Below, one piece after another: positions 49,903 through 58,294 of a stretch of 64,000 nt of DNA. Source of the DNA: Rhizobacter sp964253025. GTDB taxonomy: Bacteria; Pseudomonadota; Gammaproteobacteria; Burkholderiales; Burkholderiaceae_C. Positions within the stretch are counted from its first letter, which is position 1, and each line of letters begins with the position of its first letter. The notes beneath the pieces are model-generated. The model was not told the DNA's origin, did not search any database, and saw only the letters and a program-made list of their open reading frames with translations. Location: assembly GCF_964253025.1 (NCBI RefSeq), contig NZ_CAXUQC020000001.1, positions 4,278,001-4,342,000 of the forward strand, given 5' to 3'. The translations under genes were made by a program, and so were the position numbers.

Positions 49903-51279
49903 TCAGCCAGCTGACTTGTCCGGCGCAGCGAAACCGAGCGTGGCCCGCACGCCGCGTCCGTCCGCGCATGCCCCATGGTTCAGCACCAGGCCATGCAAGG
50001 TGGCGATGCGCTGGGCGATGGACACCCCGAGACCGCTGCCGATCTCGGCTTGGCCGTCTGGCCGGTGGAAGCGCTCGCCGAGGTGGGCCAGCTGCGCCGC
50101 GGACAGCGGCTCACCCTCGTTGTCGACGGTGAGGTGGTCGCGACCGAAGCGCAGGCTCACGACGCTGCCCACCGGGGCATAGCGCACGGCGTTGTCGAGC
50201 AGGTTGCGCAGCAGCACCGTGAGCAGGTCGGGGTCGCCGAGCAACGGAAAGGCGTCGGCGGGGGAGGGCGGCCATTCGCAGGCAAGCTCGATGTCCCGCC
50301 GGCGGGCGAGTGCCAGGCAATCGTTCACCACCTGCTCCACGATGGCGTGCCAGTCCACGGGCACGGGCCGGGGCAGCGCCGCGGCCGTCTCCACCCGCGA
50401 CAGGGCGAGCATCTGCGTGACCAGCCGGTCCATGCGATCGAGGCCGACGTCCACGCGCGAGGCCGCCTGCCGGCGCTCGGCCCCGGTGTCCGCGTGCTGC
50501 AACACATCCCACTGAGCCCGCAGGGCCGCAAGCGGCGTGCGCAGTTCGTGCGCCGCATCGGCGGTGAAGCGGCGCTCGCGCGCGAGGGTGTCGTCGATGC
50601 GCTGGAAGAGGCCGTTCATCGCGCCCAGCAGCGGCTTGAGTTCCTCTGGCGCGCGTTCAGGTGGCACAGGGCGCAGGTCGCCGGCGTCGCGGGCGCCGAG
50701 CTCGACGGTGAGTTGCCGCACCGGCGCGAGGGCCCGCCGCACGGCCCAGGCCATCGCGGCCAGCAGCACCGGCAGCACCAGCAGCCAGGGGAGCACCTGG
50801 CTCGACGTCAGGCTGAAGACGAGCTCCTCACGCTCGTAGGCTTTCTGGCCGGCCGCCACCAGCCAGTCACCCTCGGGCGATTGAAGGTAGTAGATGCGCC
50901 AGGATTCACCGTCCAGCAACTCATCGGCAAAGCCGGAGGTCTGCAACCGCCGCGGCAGCTGCTGGCCTTCGCGGTCGGACATGAGCAGCGCGCCGTGCCG
51001 GTCCCACACGGCAATGGCGAGGTCCTGCACGTCGGCGTCGCCGAGCGCGGGGTCCGAGGCCGCGGGCCCCGCGGGGAGGGGTGCCGGTCGCGGCCGCGCC
51101 TCCGGTGACGGCGCCTCGGGCAGCGTGGCCTGCACCTGGCGCGCCAGGCGAATCATCTCGGAGTCGAAGAGTTCGTTCACCTCGTCGCGCGCCCGGTCGA
51201 TGGAGACGAACAGCGCGGCCGCCCAGACGAGCGGCGCCGAGACGAGGAGGTACAGCAGCAGGCGGCGTTGCAGGCTCAT
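49903..51279 (-). CDS. QseC-like sensor histidine kinase
   Basis: A 458-residue membrane kinase: helix 1 (about 8-26), a periplasmic sensor domain (about 28-160), helix 2 (about 160-180), HAMP-like linker, HisKA with His244 in AADAAHELRTPLAALR, and the ATPase domain with N box (LLRNLLDNAVRYAP), VDNEGEPL (G1) and GSGLGVSIAQRIATLHG (G2). The ATG overlaps the regulator stop. Together with the adjacent regulator it probably senses an external signal; the ligand is unknown. A QseB-type box lies upstream of the hemolysin-like cluster. Confidence 0.94.
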   Translation of the reverse strand: MSLQRRLLLYLLVSAPLVWAAALFVSIDRARDEVNELFDSEMIRLARQVQATLPEAPSPEARPRPAPLPAGPAASDPALGDADVQDLAIAVWDRHGALLMSDREGQQLPRRLQTSGFADELLDGESWRIYYLQSPEGDWLVAAGQKAYEREELVFSLTSSQVLPWLLVLPVLLAAMAWAVRRALAPVRQLTVELGARDAGDLRPVPPERAPEELKPLLGAMNGLFQRIDDTLARERRFTADAAHELRTPLAALRAQWDVLQHADTGAERRQAASRVDVGLDRMDRLVTQMLALSRVETAAALPRPVPVDWHAIVEQVVNDCLALARRRDIELACEWPPSPADAFPLLGDPDLLTVLLRNLLDNAVRYAPVGSVVSLRFGRDHLTVDNEGEPLSAAQLAHLGERFHRPDGQAEIGSGLGVSIAQRIATLHGLVLNHGACADGRGVRATLGFAAPDKSAG

Positions 51280-51950
51280 GCCGCGGCCTCACCGGAGCCG
51301 AGCGCGTAGCCCACGCCCCGCACGGTGCGCACGATCCCGGGATGGATCTTGCGCCGCAGGTGGTGCACATGCACTTCGAGCGTGTTGCTCTCGGGCTCGG
51401 CCCCGTGCCAGTCGTACAGCCGTTCCTGCAGGTGGGCCTTGGACAGCACCCGCTCGGGATGCTTGAGCAGCGCCTCCAGCAGCGCGAGCTCCCGCGCGGT
51501 GAGCTCCACCGGTTGCCCGCGCCAGGCGACCCGCTTGGCCGCCGGGTCATATTCGAGCGCGCCATGGCGCCAGACCGACTCAGCGCGCCCGGCCGAGCGA
51601 CGGACCATGGCCCGCAACCGGGCTGCGATCTCGTCAAGGGTGATGGGCTTGACCAGGTAGTCGTCCGCTCCGGCATCGAGGCCGGCAATGCGCTGGTCGA
51701 CCGCGTCGCGCGCGGTGAGGATCAGCACCGGGAGGCTCAAGGCCCGGGCGCGCCAGTGGCGCAGCCAGGTCATGCCGTCACGCCCGGGCAAGCCCAGGTC
51801 GAGCACGGCGGCGTCGTAAGGGGCGGCGACCAGGGCGGCATCGGCCTGGGGGCCGTCGCGAAACCAGTCGACCGCGTGACCGCGCTGGCGCAGTCCCGCC
51901 GACAAGGCCTCGCCGAGCAAGGGGTCGTCTTCGACCACGAGAATGCGCAT
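51276..51950 (-). CDS. QseB/PmrA-like OmpR-family response regulator
   Basis: A 224-residue regulator. The receiver begins MRILVVEDDPLLGEALSAGL with phosphorylation site Asp51 (VLDLGLPGRDG), the switch Thr in ILTARD and Lys in YLVKPI. The winged-helix DNA-binding domain has LTARELALLEALLKHPERVL, then SNTLEVHVHHLRRKI and VRTVRGVGYALG. GGAGG precedes the ATG by 5 nt. Divergent from lhr by 181 nt. Target genes are not shown; the CTTAAG-N5-ATTAAT box at 45423 is a candidate. Confidence 0.95.
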   Translation of the reverse strand: MRILVVEDDPLLGEALSAGLRQRGHAVDWFRDGPQADAALVAAPYDAAVLDLGLPGRDGMTWLRHWRARALSLPVLILTARDAVDQRIAGLDAGADDYLVKPITLDEIAARLRAMVRRSAGRAESVWRHGALEYDPAAKRVAWRGQPVELTARELALLEALLKHPERVLSKAHLQERLYDWHGAEPESNTLEVHVHHLRRKIHPGIVRTVRGVGYALGSGEAAA

Positions 51951-52131
51951 GACTGCCTCCACGCCTTGCAAGGCGGCGTGCAAGCCCGATTATCCGGCGC
52001 GGCACGCCCCCGCCATTGCGCCAGAGCAGCCGCAACGAGCACCGCTTGCCGTGCTGCACCCGTCCATGCCAAGCTGGTGCGGCGCAGCAACGCGCACCAT
52101 CACATCCGACGACCCACGCGCAGGAGCCCCC

Positions 52132-55100
52132 TTGCCGCTGCATTCCTTCCACCCCGCCGTCCAGGCCTGGTTCAGCCGAGCCTTTCCGGAGCCGACCGCT
52201 GCCCAGGCGGCGGCCTGGCCGGCCATTCGCGCCGGTCGACATGTGCTGGTGGCCGCGCCGACCGGGTCCGGCAAGACGCTCACCGCCTTCCTCGCCGCCC
52301 TCGACGCGCTGGTGTGCGAAGGCGTGGCCGGCGGACTTGCCGACGAAACGGTGGTCGTCTACGTCTCGCCCCTCAAGGCCCTGTCGAACGACATCCGGCT
52401 CAACCTCGAGGCGCCGCTGGCCGGCATCCGGGCCGAGCTGCAAGGGATGGGGCTGCCCGACGTAGAGATCCGCACTGCCGTGCGCACCGGCGACACCCCG
52501 GCACGCGAGCGCCAGCAGGCGCTGAAGAAGCCGCCCCACGTGCTGGTGACGACCCCCGAATCCCTCTACGTGCTGACCAGTTCGGCCTCGGGCCGGCGCA
52601 TGCTGTCGACCGTGCGCACCGTCATCGTGGACGAGATCCATGCGGTGGCGGCGAGCAAGCGGGGCAGCCACCTGGCGCTCACCCTGGAACGCCTGCAGGC
52701 GCTGTGCAGCCGGCCTCCGCTGCGCATCGGCCTGTCGGCCACGCAGAAGCCGATCGAGGAAGTGGCGCGCTTCCTGGTGGGCACGGCCCAGGTGCACGAC
52801 GGCGTGGCGGACTGCGCCATCGTCGACATCGGCTACACGCGCGCCCGGGACCTGGCGCTGGAGCTGCCACCCACGCCGCTCGCCGCGGTCATGTCGAACG
52901 ACCAGTGGGAGCAGGTGTACGGGCGGGTGGCCGAACTGGTGCTGATGCACCGCACGACGCTGGTGTTCGTCAACACCCGCCGCATGGCCGAGCGCGCGGC
53001 TCGCCACCTGGCGGAGCGGCTCGGCCGCGAGGCGGTGGCGGCCCACCACGGCAGCCTGTCGAAGGAGGCTCGCCTGCTGGCTGAGCAGCGGCTCAAGGGC
53101 GGTGCCTTGCGCGTGCTGGTGGCCACGGCCTCGCTCGAACTCGGCCTGGACATCGGCGATGTGGACCTGGTCTGCCAGATCGGCTCGCCGCGCTCCATCG
53201 CCACCTTCCTCCAACGCGCCGGCCGCTCCGGCCACGCCGTGGGCGGCACACCGAAGGCGCGGCTCTTTCCGCAATCGCGCGACGAACTGGTGGAGTGCGT
53301 CGCGCTCCTCGACAGCGTGCAACGCGGCGAGCTCGATGCCCTGCGCCTGCCGGGTGCGCCGCTGGACGTGCTGGCCCAGCACATCGTGGCCGAGGTCGGC
53401 TGCCGGGAGTGGGACGAGGACGCCCTGTTCGACCTGGTGCGCGGCGCCTGGCCCTATGCCGGCCTGTCGCGCGAGCAGTTCGCCGCGGTGGTGCGCATGC
53501 TGTCGCAGGGTTTCAGCACGCGACAAGGTCAGCGCGGGGCCTATCTGCACCGGGACGCCGTGCATGGCCGCTTGCGCGAGCGCCGTGGCGCGCGCCTCAC
53601 GGCGCTGACCTCGGGCGGCACCATTCCGGACACCGGGGACTACACCGTGACCCTGGAGCCGCAGGCCGACAAGGTCGGCACGGTCAATGAGGACTTCGCG
53701 GTGGAGAGCATCGCCGGCGACATCTTCCAGCTCGGCAACACGAGCTACCGCATCCTCCGGATCGAACCGGGAACGGTGCGAGTGGAGGACGCCCACGGCG
53801 CGCCGCCGAGCATTCCCTTCTGGCTGGGCGAGGCGCCGGGCCGCACCGCGGAGCTGTCGGCAGCCGTGTCGCGCCTGCGCGGCGAGGTTGCGGGCCGGCT
53901 CGAACACCATGACGCGGCTGCCACGACGTCATGGGCACAAGCCCACTACCGGCTCGACGTGGCGGCGGCGCAGCAGCTGGTGGACTACCTGGCGCGCAGT
54001 GCCGCGGCACTTGGCACCCTGCCCACGCAGACCTGCATCGTCGTCGAGCGCTTCTTCGATGAGTCCGGCGGCATGCAGCTCGTCATCCATGCACCCTTCG
54101 GCAGCCGGCTGAATCGCGCCTGGGGCCTGGCCCTGCGCAAGCGCTTCTGCCGGCAGTTCAACTTCGAGCTGCAGGCGGCCGCCACCGAGGATGCGATCGT
54201 GCTCTCGCTGTCGACGAGCCACAGCTTCCCGCTGGACGATGTGGCGCACTACCTGCACTCCAACACCGCGCTCGACGTGCTGGTGCAGGCGCTCCTCGAC
54301 GCGCCGCTGTTCGGCGTTCGTTGGCGCTGGAATGCCACCACGGCGCTCGCGCTGCCGCGCATGCGCGGCGGCCGCAAGGTGCCACCGCAGTTGCAGCGCA
54401 TGCGCTCGGAAGACCTGCTGGCCGCGGTGTTTCCCGATCAGGTGGCCTGCCTGGAGAACATCGCGGGCGCCCGCGAGATCCCGGACCATCCGCTGGTCGC
54501 CCAGACGCTGGACGACTGCCTGCACGAGGCCATGGACGCCGATGGATGGCTGGCGCTGCTGCGCCGGATCGAGTCCGGAGCGGTTCGCGTGCTGGGCCGC
54601 GACCTGCCGGCCCCTTCGCCGCTCGCGGCCGAAGCACTCGGCGCACGACCCTACGCCTTCCTGGACGACGCGCCGATCGAGGAGCGGCGCACGCAGGCCG
54701 TGCTGAACCGTCGCTATGCCGACCCGGATCACGCCGACGACCTCGGCCAGCTGGACGCCGACGCCATCGCCGCCGTGCGGGCCGAGGCCTGGCCCGCACC
54801 GCGCAGCATCGAGGAGATGCACGAGACCCTGGTCACGCTCGGCGTCGTGACCGATGCGGAGGCATCGACACCGAACTGGTCCGGATGGCTCGACAGCCTG
54901 GCCCGCGACGGGCGAGCCACCCGTCTCGACGCCGGCTTCTGGGTGGCCGCCGAGCGGCTGGTGCCCGTGCAGGCCGTCTACCCGGGCAGCGTCGGGGTGC
55001 CGTCCATCCAGCCTCCGGCCGACCATGCACTGGCGCCCGAGAGCCGCGAGACGGCCTTGCTCGACCTGCTGCGCTCGCGTCTCGGGGCTCTGGGTCCCGT

Positions 55101-56448
55101 GTCTGTCGCCGGCCTGGCGACGCCGCTTCGACTGGTGCCGGAGGAGGTCGACCGCGCCCTGCTGGCGCTGCAGACCGAAGGTGTGGTCCTGCAGGGGCGC
55201 TTCACGCCGCATGCACCGTCGCTCGAGTGGTGCGAGCGCCACCTGCTGGCCCGCATTCACCGCTATACCCTGAAGCGCCTTCGCCAGGAGATCGAACCGG
55301 TCGAGCCGCGCGACTTCATGCGCTTCCTCTTCGAGTGGCAGCACGTCGCCCCGTCGAGCCGGCTGGAAGGGCCCGAGGCCCTGGCCGCGGTGCTGTCGCA
55401 GCTGGAAGCCTTCGAGGCACCCGCCGCGGCGTGGGAAAGCGAGATCCTGCCTGCGCGCATCAAGGACTACGCCGGCACCTGGCTCGACGAGCTGTGCACC
55501 GCGGGCCGCACACTGTGGACGCGCCTGCGCCCCCACGTGGCAGCCGGCACGGGCGGTGTGAGCGGTTCGCTGCGCGCGACACCGGTCGTGCTGCTGCCGC
55601 GGCGCCATGCCGTGCTGTGGTCCGGGTTGGCGCCTGCGGCGCCGGATGAGCAGCCCCTGGGCCACCGCGCACAGCGGGTGGCCGAACACCTCGAATCGCA
55701 GGGCGCCTCGTTCTTCGACGACATCCAGCATGCCACCCGCCTCCTGCCGACCGAGGTGGAGGAGGCGCTGGCCGAACTGGTGGTGCGGGGACGCGCCCAC
55801 AGCGACAGCTTTGCCGGCCTCAGGGCGCTGATGGTGCCGGCCTCGCGCCGAGCGCCGGCCCGCTCGCGCCATCGCCGGGGACCCGGCCTCGGCAGCGTGG
55901 CCGACGCCGGGCGGTGGTCGCCCATCCGCCGCCCAACCGCCGAGGCGGCCGCGCCGGATGCCGATGCCGTGGAGCAGGTGGTGCGCACCGTGCTGCGCCG
56001 CCACGGGATCATTGCGTGGCGCCTGCTGGAGCGTGAGGCGCCCTGGCTCCCGCCATGGCGGGAGCTGGTGCGCACCTGCCGCCGCCTGGAGGCACGGGGC
56101 GAGCTGCGCGGCGGGCGCTTCATCGCGGGCCTGACCGGCGAGCAGTTCGCGCTGCCCGAGGCCGTGGCCCTGATGCGCGACGTGCGCCGGCGTCCCGCCG
56201 ATGGCGCGCTCGTGTGCCTCGCTGCCAGCGACCCCGCCAACCTCCTCGGCACCCTGGTGCCCGGGCCGCGGTTGCCACGCGTCGCGGGGGCCCGGGTGGT
56301 GTACCGCGACGGCGTGCCGATCGCCACGAGCCTCGGGGGCGCCATGACGGACCTGGTGCCGCTTCCACCGCCCGAGCGAGAAGCTGCAGCCCGCGTGCTC
56401 CGCCTCGACCCCGGACTTCGCTATGGGGCGGCGCAGCTCACCGGGTGA
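52132..56448 (+). CDS. lhr: Lhr-type DEAD-box ATP-dependent helicase (Lhr/large helicase-related protein)
   Basis: A protein of about 1438 residues. The helicase core shows the Q-like region, Walker A APTGSGKTLTAFL, VYVSPLKALSNDIRLN, TTPESLYVLTSS, DEIH (VDEIHAVAASKRGSH), LSATQKPIEEVARFL, then domain 2 with LVFVNTRRMAERAARHL and IGSPRSIATFLQRAGRSGH. The long C-terminal region is the Lhr winged-helix, beta-barrel and Lhr-CTD part, including WRWNATTALALPRMRGGRKV. Length is near that of E. coli Lhr (1538). TTG 52132 is chosen: GGAG lies 4 nt before it and it gives the normal distance to FHPAVQAWF. Lhr proteins unwind DNA or RNA-DNA hybrids in repair. Confidence 0.95.
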   Translation: MPLHSFHPAVQAWFSRAFPEPTAAQAAAWPAIRAGRHVLVAAPTGSGKTLTAFLAALDALVCEGVAGGLADETVVVYVSPLKALSNDIRLNLEAPLAGIRAELQGMGLPDVEIRTAVRTGDTPARERQQALKKPPHVLVTTPESLYVLTSSASGRRMLSTVRTVIVDEIHAVAASKRGSHLALTLERLQALCSRPPLRIGLSATQKPIEEVARFLVGTAQVHDGVADCAIVDIGYTRARDLALELPPTPLAAVMSNDQWEQVYGRVAELVLMHRTTLVFVNTRRMAERAARHLAERLGREAVAAHHGSLSKEARLLAEQRLKGGALRVLVATASLELGLDIGDVDLVCQIGSPRSIATFLQRAGRSGHAVGGTPKARLFPQSRDELVECVALLDSVQRGELDALRLPGAPLDVLAQHIVAEVGCREWDEDALFDLVRGAWPYAGLSREQFAAVVRMLSQGFSTRQGQRGAYLHRDAVHGRLRERRGARLTALTSGGTIPDTGDYTVTLEPQADKVGTVNEDFAVESIAGDIFQLGNTSYRILRIEPGTVRVEDAHGAPPSIPFWLGEAPGRTAELSAAVSRLRGEVAGRLEHHDAAATTSWAQAHYRLDVAAAQQLVDYLARSAAALGTLPTQTCIVVERFFDESGGMQLVIHAPFGSRLNRAWGLALRKRFCRQFNFELQAAATEDAIVLSLSTSHSFPLDDVAHYLHSNTALDVLVQALLDAPLFGVRWRWNATTALALPRMRGGRKVPPQLQRMRSEDLLAAVFPDQVACLENIAGAREIPDHPLVAQTLDDCLHEAMDADGWLALLRRIESGAVRVLGRDLPAPSPLAAEALGARPYAFLDDAPIEERRTQAVLNRRYADPDHADDLGQLDADAIAAVRAEAWPAPRSIEEMHETLVTLGVVTDAEASTPNWSGWLDSLARDGRATRLDAGFWVAAERLVPVQAVYPGSVGVPSIQPPADHALAPESRETALLDLLRSRLGALGPVSVAGLATPLRLVPEEVDRALLALQTEGVVLQGRFTPHAPSLEWCERHLLARIHRYTLKRLRQEIEPVEPRDFMRFLFEWQHVAPSSRLEGPEALAAVLSQLEAFEAPAAAWESEILPARIKDYAGTWLDELCTAGRTLWTRLRPHVAAGTGGVSGSLRATPVVLLPRRHAVLWSGLAPAAPDEQPLGHRAQRVAEHLESQGASFFDDIQHATRLLPTEVEEALAELVVRGRAHSDSFAGLRALMVPASRRAPARSRHRRGPGLGSVADAGRWSPIRRPTAEAAAPDADAVEQVVRTVLRRHGIIAWRLLEREAPWLPPWRELVRTCRRLEARGELRGGRFIAGLTGEQFALPEAVALMRDVRRRPADGALVCLAASDPANLLGTLVPGPRLPRVAGARVVYRDGVPIATSLGGAMTDLVPLPPPEREAAARVLRLDPGLRYGAAQLTG

Positions 56449-56460
56449 ACCGCGGCAGCG

Positions 56461-56592
56461 TCAGGCGCGACCAGCCCGCAGGATGAACGCGATGGCCAGC
56501 CACGTCCCGGCCAAGGCGAGCGGGAACGGGGATGGGTCGATGTCGCGGCGGGCCGTGCCAAGGCCTGCCGGGATCGGTCGCGGATGAGTCAT
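56461..56592 (-). CDS. Possible 43-residue membrane peptide
   Basis: Starting at ATG 56592, the frame encodes MTHPRPIPAGLGTARRDIDP followed by a hydrophobic run PFPLALAGTWLAIAFILRAG. It lies in the gap between the convergent lhr and the PEP-CTERM gene, with no clear ribosome site. A single membrane helix is possible, but this could equally be an accidental frame in GC-rich DNA. Confidence 0.2.
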   Translation of the reverse strand: MTHPRPIPAGLGTARRDIDPSPFPLALAGTWLAIAFILRAGRA

Positions 56593-56635
56593 GCAGCCCG
56601 GCCCGCGGTCGCCGCGCGCGCACCGCAGCGCGCTC

Positions 56636-57310
56636 TCAGGCGGTGTGTGCCGGAGACGCGGCAGCGCGCCGCCGTGCCGTTCGAACCGCCACTGCGACGA
56701 CTCCCAGTGCCGCCAACAGGGCCGTCTCCGGCTCGGGCACCGGGGCGGCGACTGCACGGTGGAAGACGGTGTTGCGGATGTCCAGGGTCAGGTAGCTGGT
56801 GCCGTCCTGCGGGTTGACCACGCGGCCCATCGCCTCGCTCCATCCGCCTTCAGGGAACTCCGGCAGGATCGTCTCGAGCGGCAGGCGACCGTCCGGCTGC
56901 AGGTCCACGTGCCAAGGCAGCGAGATCTCCACCTGCCACGGCCGCGTGTCCCCGTTGGACAGGTGCCCGAGCTCGAACGTGACATGGGCCGCGGAGCACT
57001 CAGGCGACGGCGTCAATTCACAGGGGCCCATCCGCGTCGTGACCGAGCCGCCCGTGCCGTTGAACTGGTAGCGGTCGGAAAGCTGGTACCAGGCGGTGAT
57101 TTCAAACGAGGCAATGCTGTTCGCCAGGGTGACGCCGCCGTCTTCGTTCGGCGTGGCGCCCAGCAGGTCCCGGCGGTAGATGATCGATCCCGGCCCGTAC
57201 CGGGAGGCGTTCCAGCTGAGCTCCGCCCACTCCTCCGCAGCGGCCGCAGTGGGCAGCATCGGCAGGACGAGAGCGAGGGCCGCGATGGCGGTGGTGCGGA
57301 AGGAGTTCAT
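56636..57310 (-). CDS. PEP-CTERM sorting-domain exported protein
   Basis: A 224-residue protein with a signal peptide (AIAALALVLPMLPTAAAAEE), a beta-rich middle of unknown family (two Cys, CELTPSPEC) and a canonical C-terminal sorting tag: VPEPETALLAALGVVAVAVR followed by a basic tail. PEP-CTERM proteins are cut and anchored by an exosortase and are common in biofilm-forming aquatic betaproteobacteria. No exosortase (EpsH/XrtA) gene lies in the window. Function of the middle domain is unknown. Confidence 0.85.
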   Translation of the reverse strand: MNSFRTTAIAALALVLPMLPTAAAAEEWAELSWNASRYGPGSIIYRRDLLGATPNEDGGVTLANSIASFEITAWYQLSDRYQFNGTGGSVTTRMGPCELTPSPECSAAHVTFELGHLSNGDTRPWQVEISLPWHVDLQPDGRLPLETILPEFPEGGWSEAMGRVVNPQDGTSYLTLDIRNTVFHRAVAAPVPEPETALLAALGVVAVAVRTARRRAAASPAHTA

Positions 57311-57507
57311 GCGCGTTCTCCGAGGGCAAGGGGAATCACGACAGTAGGCCGTCCGCGGGGGCTTTTCAATGGCGGCTCGTGTCGAACGGAAGCCGTGGTT
57401 CCGATTTGTCCCTTTGTGGCTTCGAAGCGGCCGGGGGGCGGGCGATGGAATCGGCTCACTCCGCGAGCGGGTTCGGTCTCGCAGACATCACCGGCCGCGA
57501 GCGGAAG

Positions 57508-58083
57508 TCAGCGCCGTGGATCGGCAAGGCCTTCGGAGGCCTCCGCTGGATTCGCGGGCGGCGCGGCCGTCAACGCCTCTTCGAGCAGGGCAAGCGCAGC
57601 GCAGGCAAAGGCAAGCATGTTGGCCGCGCGGCCGCATTCGCCGGTTTGCAGCAGGCGGTCCGCTTCGACCGGCCCGGCCACGGCGAGGCAGGTGTGGCCG
57701 GGTGGGTCGCCATAGGGATTGCCGTCCGGGCCGGCCGCCCCCGTCTCGGCGATGGCCCAGGTGGCGCGGAAGCGCTGCCGTTGGTGGCGTGCCAGCAGGC
57801 GCGCCCAGGGCAGGCTGGAGGAGCGGATGCCAACGGAATCCGCCGGCGTCAACGCCGTGAGGCGGCGCACGGCGCGCCGGGTGTAGACGACGGCGCCACC
57901 GAGGTAGTAGGCCGAGGCGCCCGGGCGTGCAAGCAGTGCTGCCGACACCAGGCCGCCGGCCGAGGATTCGGCCACTGCCACCGTCTCGCCACGAGCGGCA
58001 AGCGCATCGCCGACGCGCACGCCCAGGGCGAACAGCGCGGAAAAACCCGTGGCGGCGGTCTCGGGCATCGGCAAGGGCTGCAT
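57508..58083 (-). CDS. pncC: Nicotinamide-nucleotide amidohydrolase PncC/CinA C-terminal domain protein
   Basis: A protein of about 191 residues with the CinA-C fold: VAVAESSAGGLVSAALLARP, where many members read AESCTGG (here Ser replaces Cys), then YYLGGAVVYTRRAVRRLTAL, and ATWAIAETGAAGPDGNPYGDP with the TG.AGP site, then HTCLAVAGP. PncC deamidates nicotinamide mononucleotide in NAD recycling. The N-terminal nucleotide-binding domain of full CinA is absent. The start is ATG 58083; another at 58068 fits too. It is the last gene before the left IS. Confidence 0.88.
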   Translation of the reverse strand: MQPLPMPETAATGFSALFALGVRVGDALAARGETVAVAESSAGGLVSAALLARPGASAYYLGGAVVYTRRAVRRLTALTPADSVGIRSSSLPWARLLARHQRQRFRATWAIAETGAAGPDGNPYGDPPGHTCLAVAGPVEADRLLQTGECGRAANMLAFACAALALLEEALTAAPPANPAEASEGLADPRR

Positions 58084-58294
58084 TGGCGTGATGGGTGTGC
58101 GCGGCGTGATGCGCCGATCTTGCCTGAGTCGACGACCGCCTCCCGTCGCCGTCCACAGTTCTTGAGCCCAGATGATTGCGCAGGCACCGGTTTGCGCAGC
58201 AACTGCGAACGGCTGTCTGGGCGTGCCGTTCGGGGTTCTTGAACTTACGACCAGGCCGGTTCGCATTTGCTGATCTGAAGGGCGGCTATGCAGC

